The translations under genes were made by a program, and so were the position numbers. A model generated the notes under the pieces. It searched no databases. It was not told where the DNA came from and saw only the letters and a program-made list of their open reading frames with translations. Below are positions 1-7,364 of a DNA stretch of 52,730 nucleotides, piece by piece (position 1 is the stretch's first letter; every line of letters starts with the position of its first letter). This DNA is from an uncultured Ruminococcus sp. (lineage in GTDB: Bacteria > Bacillota > Clostridia > Oscillospirales > Acutalibacteraceae), in assembly GCA_905233755.1 (NCBI GenBank), contig CAJODM010000008.1, forward strand, positions 1-52,730, read 5' to 3'.

Positions 1-1
1 C

Positions 2-1000
2 GGCAAACCCATCGAGCCCGATCGGATCGGCCTCATGATCAAGAGAGCGCCGGGCGAGGACGTCGGTGTCTATCCGATCTCTGCCAAGATCAGGAACAAG
101 AACTATATCTTCGACAGGGCGTCCGATTGCGGCACCCTCACCATCGTTCCGGCTCAGGCGACGATCACCGCCACTTGTGCCGATACGGTCATCTACGGCG
201 CGCTGACCGATGAGGATCAGAGCGCGGCCGCGCTCGGCTACACCGTCACGGGCGTGATCGGGGACGATACCCTCGGTGCTATCACCCCGTATATCGTGAA
301 GAGCGAGAACTTCCCGCACGTTGGCACCTATACGGTCGATATCGGCTTTGTACAGGCGAACGCGAACTACGACGTCACCATCGTGCCAGCGTCATTTGAG
401 ATCATCCCGCGCGATGTGGTGCTGACAGTCGACTCGGTCACCAAGACCTACGGCGATGATGATCCCGACTTCACCTACAGTGTCAGCAACTTGGCGTTCA
501 GCGGCAGTATCGACGCGACGCTCACCCGTGAAGAGGGTGAGGACGTCGGCGAGTATACCATCTGTGCCGCAGTAGAGGAGAACCCCGACTATACCGTCAC
601 CGTGACGGACGGCGTGCTGACGATCAGTCCGCGTCAGGTGATCGTCACCGTCGACTCGGTCGCGAAGACCCAGGGCGACGATGACCCCGCGTTCACCTAT
701 ACGCTCACCGATATGGACGGCAACCCGCTGACCGCCGATACGGTCGGTCTCGAGATCACGCGCGAGACGGGAGAGGACGTCGGCGAGTATCCGATCACCG
801 GCACGATCACGAACGGGAACTTCGCACGCAGCGAGCAGAGCACCGACGGTATCCTGACTATCGTTGCAGCTCCTGTCGATGACGAAACGACCCCGACCCC
901 CGCATCCGGCGAGAAGTCGACCGAGATCACGGAGCAGAAGACCGAGGACGCGAACGTCAACGCGCCGAAGAGGATGCGTTCATCCTCCTGTTCGAACTGA
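2..1000 (+). CDS. MBG-repeat surface protein, C-terminal part (cut by window edge, frameshifted near its end)
   Basis: The frame is open to the left window edge, so the start lies outside. About three and a half beta-sandwich repeats are visible. Each has a strand like VTVDSVTKTYGDDDP near its start and ends with GVLTISP-like or LTIVPA-like strands, and EDVGEYPI recurs. This is the pattern of MBG-type (Ig-like) repeats of Gram-positive surface adhesins. A Thr/Pro/Glu-rich stalk (about residues 290-315) follows. In this frame the protein ends with a junk-like Arg/Ser tail at 1000, while a perfect membrane anchor is encoded in another frame just downstream (961-1071). Either the gene is broken by a one-base indel around 900-965 or the sequence carries an error there. 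The repeat family is fairly sure. The ligand is unknown. Confidence 0.75.
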   Translation, partial: GKPIEPDRIGLMIKRAPGEDVGVYPISAKIRNKNYIFDRASDCGTLTIVPAQATITATCADTVIYGALTDEDQSAAALGYTVTGVIGDDTLGAITPYIVKSENFPHVGTYTVDIGFVQANANYDVTIVPASFEIIPRDVVLTVDSVTKTYGDDDPDFTYSVSNLAFSGSIDATLTREEGEDVGEYTICAAVEENPDYTVTVTDGVLTISPRQVIVTVDSVAKTQGDDDPAFTYTLTDMDGNPLTADTVGLEITRETGEDVGEYPITGTITNGNFARSEQSTDGILTIVAAPVDDETTPTPASGEKSTEITEQKTEDANVNAPKRMRSSSCSN

Positions 1001-1071
1001 TCCTGCTGTTGACGGCGGTGGCTGTCTATCGCAGATACCGCAAAGCCCATCAGGGAAAACACGTTCGCTAA
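961..1071 (+). other. Out-of-frame C-terminal membrane anchor of the MBG protein
   Basis: Read in the third frame relative to the MBG repeats, this stretch gives AEEDAFILLFELILLL then TAVAVYRRYRKAHQGK and a TAA stop at 1069-1071. That is one hydrophobic helix followed by a basic tail, the normal end of such surface proteins. This frame has a stop at 880-882, so it cannot be a separate long gene. One base gained or lost between about 883 and 964 would join it to the repeats. Confidence 0.7.
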
Positions 1072-1137
1072 AGCGGGAGAGGACGCTTCTGTCCACACGC
1101 ACTAGAAGATAGAAAACCCATAGTAGCATGAACCCGT

Positions 1138-1178
1138 CGCGGGTGCAGCATGAAGATGCTGCACCCGCGATTTTCATT
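1138..1178 (+). terminator. Intrinsic terminator after the MBG protein gene
   Basis: A perfect 14-bp stem (1138-1151 with 1156-1169) closes a GAAG loop and is followed by ATTTTCATTT. It lies about 65 bases after the TAA at 1071, so it should end the MBG transcript. Confidence 0.85.
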
Positions 1179-1245
1179 TACAACGATCGGATTGTGTTAT
1201 ACAATAGATACGGTTATCTGACAGAGCAGATAGGGGTGAGCGGAC

Positions 1246-1718
1246 ATGACAAAGACACAGGCGGCGGAGGGCTGGGGATCGTCCTGACGGTCCTTGCGGC
1301 GATGACCTATGGGGTGTGCATCATGGCGACCGAGCGGGTCAGCCGCGACGCAGACCCGCTGGTGATCGGCGTGATCTAGCTGGGCGTCATGGGGGCGCTG
1401 AGCTTGCTGATCGCGCTGCCGTCGGGGGACTTTGCCCTGCCGCAGAGCGGCAGAGAGTGGGGCATGATGGCGATGCTCGTGCTGGTGTGCAGCTGCTTTG
1501 GGTTCGCGTTCCAGCCGCTGGGTCAGAAGCATGTGACCGCCGAGGCCGCCGCGATCTTCACGGTCATCAACCCGTTGACCGCCAGCGCGATAGGGCTGAT
1601 CGTCGCCTCAGAACGCATCACCGTGTCGAAGATCATCGGCTATATCCTCATCCTGTTCGCGCTGGTGCTCTACAACCTCGACCTTAGTCGGCTGAGAAGG
1701 GCGCGGCAGAACGGATAG
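1246..1718 (+). pseudogene. EamA-family (drug/metabolite) transporter remnant
   Basis: From about 1263 one frame encodes the second half of an EamA (DMT) transporter: helices around GIVLTVLAAMTYGVCIM, then DPLVIGVI, a TAG at 1377-1379, then LGVMGALSLLIAL, FTVINPLTASAIGLIV and a last helix IIGYILILFALVLYNL. The TAG sits where family members have Gln or a similar residue, so it looks like a CAG-to-TAG nonsense change. The first five helices are missing. A possible start (ATG 1246, MTKTQAAEG) lies in another frame and stops at 1285-1287. Truncation, frame break and nonsense codon together make this a decayed gene. TAG is used as a normal stop nearby (1716-1718), so recoding is unlikely. Confidence 0.8.
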
Positions 1719-1723
1719 ATCCG

Positions 1724-2302
1724 TCATATCCCGTTGCCCCAGCGATCGACGATCTCGTCGAACCCGGCGGCACGCTCGATCGCGTTCACCGTCTCGGGAT
1801 CGTTCTGCGAGAGCTCCCTTGTATCGGAGGGGAAGAGCGCGGGCGCATCCTCGCGCCGGCGCTGATACCATTCCAGCGCCTTGTAGTTGGCGGGGGTGAC
1901 CGTGTCGATCACAGCCGGATCATAGCACAGCGTGCGGAGCATCCCAAGGATATACTCGCACAGCGACATCTCGGGTCGCCACGGCGTTGAGGGGCTGTAG
2001 GTGCCCTTCGAGTACCAGTCGGGGTGGAACACAGGCGGGAGGGTGAGCATCCGGATCTTGGGCGCGACATGGGGGTACGAATCCCACAGCGTCACCCTGA
2101 CGGTTTGGCGGCGGATCACACCGACCGTATGCACGCCCGCATCCACGCGGAGCGCATAGCTCCTCAGCGAGACGGTCAGCAGGTATTCCTCTGCATAGGG
2201 GACCTCGCCCTTGGTCACGACCCACGAGAGGTACGGCCGATCCCACAGCTTGAGCATCTCGCGATAATCCTGTCTGAGGCGGTCATGTCGGTTGTATAGC
2301 AT
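1724..2302 (-). CDS. Ubiquitin-conjugating-enzyme (E2/UBC)-fold protein lacking the catalytic cysteine
   Basis: The 192-residue product has the core landmarks of an E2 fold in order: SYPHVAPKIRMLT (as in the YPxxPPxVxFxT strand), VFHPDWYSKGTYS (as in the IFHPNVYxxGxIC active-site loop), PWRPEMSL (as in WSPxxTI), ILGMLRTLCYDP (as in ILLSIQSLLxDPN) and TPANYKALEWYQ (as in NPANxxAAxxY). The catalytic Cys position is Ser, and the HPN Asn is Asp, so thioester chemistry is unlikely. It resembles inactive UEV-type E2 variants. The start is set by AAAGGAG six bases upstream. An earlier ATG at 2338 overlaps the -10 box. No E1, ubiquitin-like or JAB-type gene is visible nearby. The fold call is good; the role is unknown. 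Confidence 0.7.
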   Translation of the reverse strand: MLYNRHDRLRQDYREMLKLWDRPYLSWVVTKGEVPYAEEYLLTVSLRSYALRVDAGVHTVGVIRRQTVRVTLWDSYPHVAPKIRMLTLPPVFHPDWYSKGTYSPSTPWRPEMSLCEYILGMLRTLCYDPAVIDTVTPANYKALEWYQRRREDAPALFPSDTRELSQNDPETVNAIERAAGFDEIVDRWGNGI

Positions 2303-2336
2303 CTGATTCTCTCCTTTCGGCGGGGATTCTGCTCTC

Positions 2337-2365
2337 ATTTTATCATAACCGGAGAGGAATCACAA
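2337..2365 (-). promoter_or_regulatory. SigA-type promoter of the E2-like gene
   Basis: On the minus strand TTGTGA and TAAAAT are separated by 17 bases. The predicted transcript start lies just upstream of the ribosome binding site and excludes the ATG at 2338 as start. Confidence 0.55.
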
Positions 2366-2489
2366 CCGATATCTTTGTGTAAAATGACGAAATCCCGCGA
2401 AGCCCTTCCATTTGCCGGACAGGGTATGGTATCATCAAGGATAACAGCGGCTCCATCGCGAGCCCATAAGAATAAAGGAGGAATTCCCT

Positions 2490-3524
2490 ATGTCAATCAA
2501 AGGCCCCGGAGTCAGGATCGTTGCGGCGGTCATCGCCGTGGCGGCGCTGGTGTTCGGCGTGTACTCGACCTTCTTCCGGTCGGCGGGCTTCGAGAAGACC
2601 ACCGCCACCATCGTGTCGATCGAGAAGGATCCCGACTATATCCCCGACCCCGATGTCCAGAACGACGCGCAGTACATCGTCATGGCGACCTATACGGTCG
2701 ACGGCACCGAGTACACCGCTGCGCTGGATTCGTACAGTGACAGCTACAAGGTGGGCGGCGCAGTTGAGATCCGGTACGATCCCGCCGATCCGACAACAAT
2801 CCACTCGGGACAGGGCATCGGCATCTATCTCATGATCGTCGGCGCGGTGATCCTGATCCTCGTGATCGTCCTGACGCTCAGGAGCAAGAAGGCGGTCAAA
2901 ACGCTCAAAGAAACCCGCGGAGAGACCATCTATGCCCCGTCTGAGAAAGGGGCTCTGCGTGAGCTGTACTTTCTCACCGACCTCGGTACGCCGAAATACG
3001 GCCATCGCATCGAGGACGCGGATCGCCGCGTGCTGTATGAGGCAAAGATGACCAAGTTCACCATGACGAATCCGTACGGGTTCGACTTTGTCGATCATGA
3101 GCACGGCGTTACCACGCCGCACCTCGTCGGCCACGAGGAGGAGTCCGACTGGAACATGCTGCTGCTCGATAACCACTATACCTTCACGCTTGACGGCGAG
3201 GATATCTGGAAGCACCTCAAGCACAACGGTATCACCGTGAACTCGAAGCTTGCATCCGGCAAGCTCGCCTCCTTCTACACGATCCTGCGCGACGGCGCGC
3301 AGATCGCGACGGTCGAGGCGACGAGCCGGTATCCCCACGAGGAGGACGCGGCGCAGCACAAGGCGGCGAGCGCGATCCCCGTACGGGGATTCTATCGGAT
3401 AGAGACCGAGGAGAAGAACCTCGATCTGCTGTTCGTGACGATCCTCGCGTTTGCCCGCAGCGGCGCGTCCGACGACAAGGGCGGCACCTACGGGATGCTG
3501 TTTGGCACCCTCAAGGACAAGTGA
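2490..3524 (+). CDS. DUF3592-type two-helix membrane protein with C-terminal LURP-one/tubby-like domain
   Basis: The start follows a strong AAAGGAGG. Residues 9-29 form a first membrane helix. An outside segment with TATIVSIEKDPDY, ATYTVDGTEY and GGAVEIRYDPADP matches the DUF3592 pattern, and a second helix lies at about 108-130. The remaining 200 residues are a soluble, beta-rich domain with repeated units (VLYEAKMTKFTMTNPYGFDF, and ATVEATSRYPHEEDAAQ further on) that look like a LURP-one/tubby C-terminal-like fold. That second assignment is by pattern only. The 344-residue protein probably sits in the membrane with its large domain in the cytoplasm. It is transcribed away from the E2-like gene, which suggests nothing firm about function. 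Confidence 0.6.
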   Translation: MSIKGPGVRIVAAVIAVAALVFGVYSTFFRSAGFEKTTATIVSIEKDPDYIPDPDVQNDAQYIVMATYTVDGTEYTAALDSYSDSYKVGGAVEIRYDPADPTTIHSGQGIGIYLMIVGAVILILVIVLTLRSKKAVKTLKETRGETIYAPSEKGALRELYFLTDLGTPKYGHRIEDADRRVLYEAKMTKFTMTNPYGFDFVDHEHGVTTPHLVGHEEESDWNMLLLDNHYTFTLDGEDIWKHLKHNGITVNSKLASGKLASFYTILRDGAQIATVEATSRYPHEEDAAQHKAASAIPVRGFYRIETEEKNLDLLFVTILAFARSGASDDKGGTYGMLFGTLKDK

Positions 3525-3579
3525 TCCATCGGGAAAGGCGCTCGCCGAGCGGTCTATGAATCAACGCATATAATCCGAC

Positions 3580-3622
3580 CCCCCTTGCGACCGTGTTGCG
3601 TTCGCAAGGGGGATTCTTCTCT
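3580..3622 (+). terminator. Intrinsic terminator after the DUF3592 gene
   Basis: An 11-bp stem (3580-3590 with 3602-3612) with a GC-rich base is followed by ATTCTTCTCT. It may also stop the converging VanY-like transcript, but the minus side lacks a T run. Confidence 0.75.
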
Positions 3623-3641
3623 CTATGTAGGATGTTCGGCG

Positions 3642-4379
3642 TTATTCGGCAGGCGACATATCTTGATCCGGCACCTCGTCCAGGAACTCTTCGAGCGTGA
3701 TATCGTTGTCCATGATCTTGTGTGCGATGTCGGGGTCGTCGATATAGCGAAAATGCCACGGCTCATATGCATAGCCGGTGATGCTCTCATGTCCGTCGAG
3801 ATAGCGCAGGATAAATCCATGATCAGCGAGCTTCTGATGGATCGCCGAGAACAGCTCCGTCTGGGCGATCATCTGATCGTTATCGTTGACGAACTCGTCC
3901 CCGACGAACAGCCCGATATCCACCGCGAGCCCCGTATGGTGCTCCGAGTAGCCCGGGACGGCGACGTACTTCTTGACATAGTCCTCGCCGTACTCCTCGG
4001 TGAACTCGTCGACGATCTCCTGCTGCTCTTTGACGCTGCGATAGACCGAGTCGAGCTCGATCTGGATCCCGTCGTTCTCCAGCAGGTCGTCGCGCAGCTC
4101 GTTGAACGCCAAATATGTCTTGCGCTCGATGGTGAACTTGTCGCCCAGCGAGTTCTCGACGTCGATGAGGTCGACGATGCCCTCATAGTTGTCGGGCAGC
4201 TCTTTGAGCTTGTTGACGAGGAGGAGGTAGTTGAACGCCTCCTCTTCGGCGGTGTCGGTGATCGTCTCGTCCGCGGTCTCGACAGCGCTGCCGCTGCCAG
4301 CGTTGTCGCTGCAGGCGGACAGCGCAGCAGCCGCGCCGATCAGCGCGAGGATAAGTAGGATGGACAGGAATTTCTTCAT
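3642..4379 (-). CDS. D-alanyl-D-alanine carboxypeptidase lipoprotein, VanY/peptidase M15B family
   Basis: The zinc site of M15B enzymes is present: SEHHTGLAVDIG (SxHxxGxAxD) and EPWHFRY (ExWH), preceded by DSVYRSVKEQQEI, the usual substrate-site Arg/Ser region. An N-terminal signal ends in the lipobox LSAC (Cys23), so the enzyme should be anchored outside the membrane. There it would remove terminal D-Ala from peptidoglycan stems. The length of 245 residues fits the family. A GGAGG lies upstream and a TATAAT-like box is at 4412-4417. There are no van resistance genes nearby, so a wall-maturation role is more likely than glycopeptide resistance. Confidence 0.9.
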   Translation of the reverse strand: MKKFLSILLILALIGAAAALSACSDNAGSGSAVETADETITDTAEEEAFNYLLLVNKLKELPDNYEGIVDLIDVENSLGDKFTIERKTYLAFNELRDDLLENDGIQIELDSVYRSVKEQQEIVDEFTEEYGEDYVKKYVAVPGYSEHHTGLAVDIGLFVGDEFVNDNDQMIAQTELFSAIHQKLADHGFILRYLDGHESITGYAYEPWHFRYIDDPDIAHKIMDNDITLEEFLDEVPDQDMSPAE

Positions 4380-4627
4380 ATAGATAACCTCCGTGTATAG
4401 ATTCCATCCCTATTATACATGATTTTGACCCCAAATGTAGGCGGCAGACCGTACAAATATATGCGGAATACGGCTTTTGGATTTATGAAATCGGATAAAA
4501 ACAATATTTTTTCGATATTTTTGCCCCTTTTCGGGTTTTTTGTGATAGAATAGAAGCAGTAGCTTTGGATGTCCGCGCGGGCAGCCCGGGCTATCTGCCG
4601 ATATTCCAGAATAAAGGAGAAGAGAAC

Positions 4628-5269
4628 ATGCAATATCCTAATGCAGAAAAAGGCATCAGAAAGATATTTGTGGCTGAGATCCTCGGATTATGCGGGGCAA
4701 TAGCGCTGACGATCACCGTGGCTCTCGGATTATTGGTCGAGGTTGACGACATCTTTGCCATCCCGGCGATCCTCTGCGGCGTCGCCGCCGTCGTGCTGAT
4801 ACTCCTGTCGTATATCTTCAACATCGTCGGGATCACCCGCGCTTCAAAGGACGAGTACACGTTCAGATACGCGCTTTATGCGGTTATTTTCGGCATCTTT
4901 TTCTCGCTGCTGTCGGGCTTTCTCAACGATGTCTTTGACGGAAACGAGTATGCCCAGCGGCTGATCAGCTTGATTCCGGACCTCGTCAACCTGATCACGA
5001 TGGTCTTCATCGTCATGGGGATCCGCAACATGGCGACCGCGCTGAACGATCCCGTGATGGAGAGCAAGGGCAGGAACATCCTGACCATCGCCTTCGTGAT
5101 GGAGATGATCATCTTTGCCGCGCGCGCGTTCTCGGGATTCATCCCCGAGGGCAGCGACCTTGCGATCATCGAGCTCATCGTAGTCGGATTTGCGGGTATG
5201 CTGAGCATCGTGACCTACATCCTCTATCTGAGCTATCTTGCCAAAGCACGGCGGATGCTCGCCGCGTGA
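4628..5269 (+). CDS. Six-helix integral membrane protein of unknown function
   Basis: This is a 213-residue protein that starts after AAAGGAG (an upstream in-frame ATG at 4565 has no ribosome site). Six hydrophobic helices can be read: IFVAEILGLCGAIALTI, PAILCGVAAVVLILLSYIF, YALYAVIFGIFFSLLSGF, LVNLITMVFIVMGI, ILTIAFVMEMIIFAARAF and IVVGFAGMLSIVTYILYL. Charged residues are few and confined to loops. I recognise no family motif. It is monocistronic, between the VanY-like gene (divergent) and the NRPS operon end (convergent). A TAGAAT box lies at 4546-4551 without a clear -35. Confidence 0.65.
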   Translation: MQYPNAEKGIRKIFVAEILGLCGAIALTITVALGLLVEVDDIFAIPAILCGVAAVVLILLSYIFNIVGITRASKDEYTFRYALYAVIFGIFFSLLSGFLNDVFDGNEYAQRLISLIPDLVNLITMVFIVMGIRNMATALNDPVMESKGRNILTIAFVMEMIIFAARAFSGFIPEGSDLAIIELIVVGFAGMLSIVTYILYLSYLAKARRMLAA

Positions 5270-5324
5270 TACAGGAGGATATCCTTCCCCCGGAGTGTCA
5301 CCGGTGACCGCAAATAGTAACGAT

Positions 5325-5381
5325 AAAAACCGACCCCGCTGTGATGCGGCGATCCGGATGGATCCCTGTCACGGCGGGGTC
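5325..5381 (-). terminator. Intrinsic terminator of the NRPS/partner-switching operon
   Basis: On the minus strand a 13-bp stem (5369-5381 with 5332-5344, one G-U pair) is followed by GGTTTTTATC. It lies about 15 bases beyond the phosphatase stop codon and marks the 3' end of the unit that starts at 15.5 kb. Confidence 0.8.
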
Positions 5382-5396
5382 ATGCTATGTGCGCTT

Positions 5397-7355
5397 TTAC
5401 GGGAGCAGCTTTTCCAGGGTGAGGATGTTGCAGCCGTCGGCGTATGTATAGCGGTACGCGTCGGCGACCTCGAACGTCAGGAACCGACCGAGCCCGCCGA
5501 TGGCGTGTTCGACGTCATAGTCCCCGATATTGAGCACCTCGCGCGTCGGGTCGAACGGACGCCCATGATCGGTGAAGGTCATCGTCACCCGATCGGTCAC
5601 GTCGATGCAGACGGTCACCTCGCCGACTTTCCCGTCATAGGCATAGGAGCAGATGTTCACGAAGATCTCCTCCACCATCAGCGTCAGGGAGTCCTTCACC
5701 TCGTCCGAGGGTTCGGTCAGCGCGGCGATCGCGTCGGTCAGCAGGGGCAGGTTCTCGACCTGTGCCGAGAGCTGCAGCTCGATATGCAGGGGAGCCGTCG
5801 CCTGCATCACAAGGACGGTGATGTCGTCGCTCTGCTCCGCCCCTTCAGCGAACGCCGCAACCGCATCGAGCACCGCATCGCGCACCCGCTCGCCGGACGA
5901 GCCGAGCGCATCCGCCAGCACGCGCTCGAGCGCGTCGGTGCCGAAGAAGGTATGCTCCACGCTCTCGGCCTCGTTCACGCCGTCGGTGTACAGGAACAGC
6001 GTATCGCCGTCCCGGAGCGTCACGCTCGCCTCCTCATAGGAGACGTTCGGGAAGATCCCCGCTGCCATACCCATGGCACCGTCAAGCATCGTCAACCGAT
6101 CGGACAGCAGGTACGGGGGATTATGCCCGCCGTTCGAGTAGACGAGCGTATGTGTCTGAGGATCATAGATCCCCACAAAGGTGGTGATGAACATCCCGCC
6201 GGGGTTGTTCGACGACAGGATGTTGTTGTACTCGTACAGGATCCTGCTCGGAGAGTAGCCGATGGCGGCATACTGATGCAGCAGCGTGATTGCGCGCGAC
6301 ATGAACAGCGCAGCTGAAACACCCTTGCCCGAAACATCGGCGATAGCGACACACAGCCGTCCGTCCGGCAGCGTCTGATAATCGTACAAATCGCCGCCGA
6401 CGTTGCGCGCCGGCAGCATCGCAGCGTTGATGACCGCGTCGTTGCCCCGATACCGGTTCTTCGGCAGCAGCCCCTGCTGGATGTTGTTGGCGATGTCCAG
6501 CTCTGCCTGCCGGGTCTGCTTCTCGAGGGTGAGCGCAGACAGCTCAGAGAGATAGCGGTCGATGTCACCTGCCATGGTGTTGAACGCGAGAGACACCCGG
6601 GCGAACTCGTCGTTCCCCTTGACCGCCAGCGGCTCGAACCCGTTCTCGCGGTCGCTGACGAACGAGGTCATCCGACGGCTGATCTCGCCGGCGGGCTTCG
6701 ATACCCTGAAGTAGAACAGCAGCGATAGCGCGACAAGGATCAGTACCGTTATGCCCAGCGTATAGAGGACGGTGACAGTATACTGTGACTGGATCTTATT
6801 GACGATATCCGGTAGAAAGATCTCGGCGGCGACGACGCTGACGGTCTTGTTGACAAACCGATAGGTATGGCTGTCATAGTACCGCTCGACGGGCATATAA
6901 CAGATGATGGTGTCGCCGAACTGGTTGGATTCGTTACGGATCGACATCTCGCCTTGGAACGCCTGGATGTGCTCGGGATGCAGCACGTCCACCACGACCC
7001 CGGGATAGCGCGTCTTCTGCGCCTCTTCGCTCGCGCCCTCGCCAAAGCCGATCGCAAGGTACTCGATGCGGTTGTTCTCGATGTCGGGTTTCACCGCGCA
7101 CAGATAGGCAAGCCCCATCTGCTTACATATGTGGTTGAACTCCTCCGAGCACTGGGAGCAGTCGTCGAGGTTGTACGGGTCATACATCTCGAAGTATTCT
7201 GCCGCAAAGCTCGCCGCGTTCTCGACCGTCTGAAGGTTGGCATCATAGATCGCGTCATAGGTGGTCTGATAGGCAAAGACGAGGATGGCGATATTCAGCC
7301 CCGCCACGATCGGCAGCAGCAACAGCAGCAGCCGGAACAACAACGAATTCTTCAT
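5397..7355 (-). CDS. Membrane sensor SpoIIE/RsbU-type PP2C phosphatase with C-terminal RsbW-like kinase domain
   Basis: Domains in order: membrane helix (about 7-28), an outside sensor segment with a small Cys cluster (DDCSQCSEEFNHIC), second helix (about 196-217), HAMP linker, PP2C/SpoIIE phosphatase (about 300-520) and a GHKL ATPase (about 525-650). Phosphatase metal-site motifs are present (NVGGDLYDY, VAIADVSGKG, FLYTDGVNE, QSDDITVLV). The ATPase part has an N box (VEEIFVNICSYAYD), TDHGRPFDP and GGLGRFL. RsbU-like enzymes dephosphorylate STAS proteins, while RsbW-like domains phosphorylate them, so this protein holds both opposing activities. It is the last gene of the NRPS operon, nine bases after the MATE fusion. 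Its likely substrate is the STAS protein encoded first. The outside signal is unknown. Confidence 0.88.
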   Translation of the reverse strand: MKNSLLFRLLLLLLPIVAGLNIAILVFAYQTTYDAIYDANLQTVENAASFAAEYFEMYDPYNLDDCSQCSEEFNHICKQMGLAYLCAVKPDIENNRIEYLAIGFGEGASEEAQKTRYPGVVVDVLHPEHIQAFQGEMSIRNESNQFGDTIICYMPVERYYDSHTYRFVNKTVSVVAAEIFLPDIVNKIQSQYTVTVLYTLGITVLILVALSLLFYFRVSKPAGEISRRMTSFVSDRENGFEPLAVKGNDEFARVSLAFNTMAGDIDRYLSELSALTLEKQTRQAELDIANNIQQGLLPKNRYRGNDAVINAAMLPARNVGGDLYDYQTLPDGRLCVAIADVSGKGVSAALFMSRAITLLHQYAAIGYSPSRILYEYNNILSSNNPGGMFITTFVGIYDPQTHTLVYSNGGHNPPYLLSDRLTMLDGAMGMAAGIFPNVSYEEASVTLRDGDTLFLYTDGVNEAESVEHTFFGTDALERVLADALGSSGERVRDAVLDAVAAFAEGAEQSDDITVLVMQATAPLHIELQLSAQVENLPLLTDAIAALTEPSDEVKDSLTLMVEEIFVNICSYAYDGKVGEVTVCIDVTDRVTMTFTDHGRPFDPTREVLNIGDYDVEHAIGGLGRFLTFEVADAYRYTYADGCNILTLEKLLP

Positions 7356-7364
7356 TCTATCACC

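Noticed and set aside
864-1112. Separate Arg-rich protein after the MBG gene
   Set aside because: It lies in the wrong frame across the stalk and anchor region and has no ribosome site.
1377-1379. TAG recoded as Gln
   Set aside because: TAG ends several intact genes here (for example 33468-33470), and the transporter has other lesions.
3642-4379. Vancomycin-resistance locus
   Set aside because: A VanY-like enzyme and a VanW protein are present, but they are 40 kb apart and vanH/A/X/R/S genes are absent. Both families are common in Clostridia without resistance.
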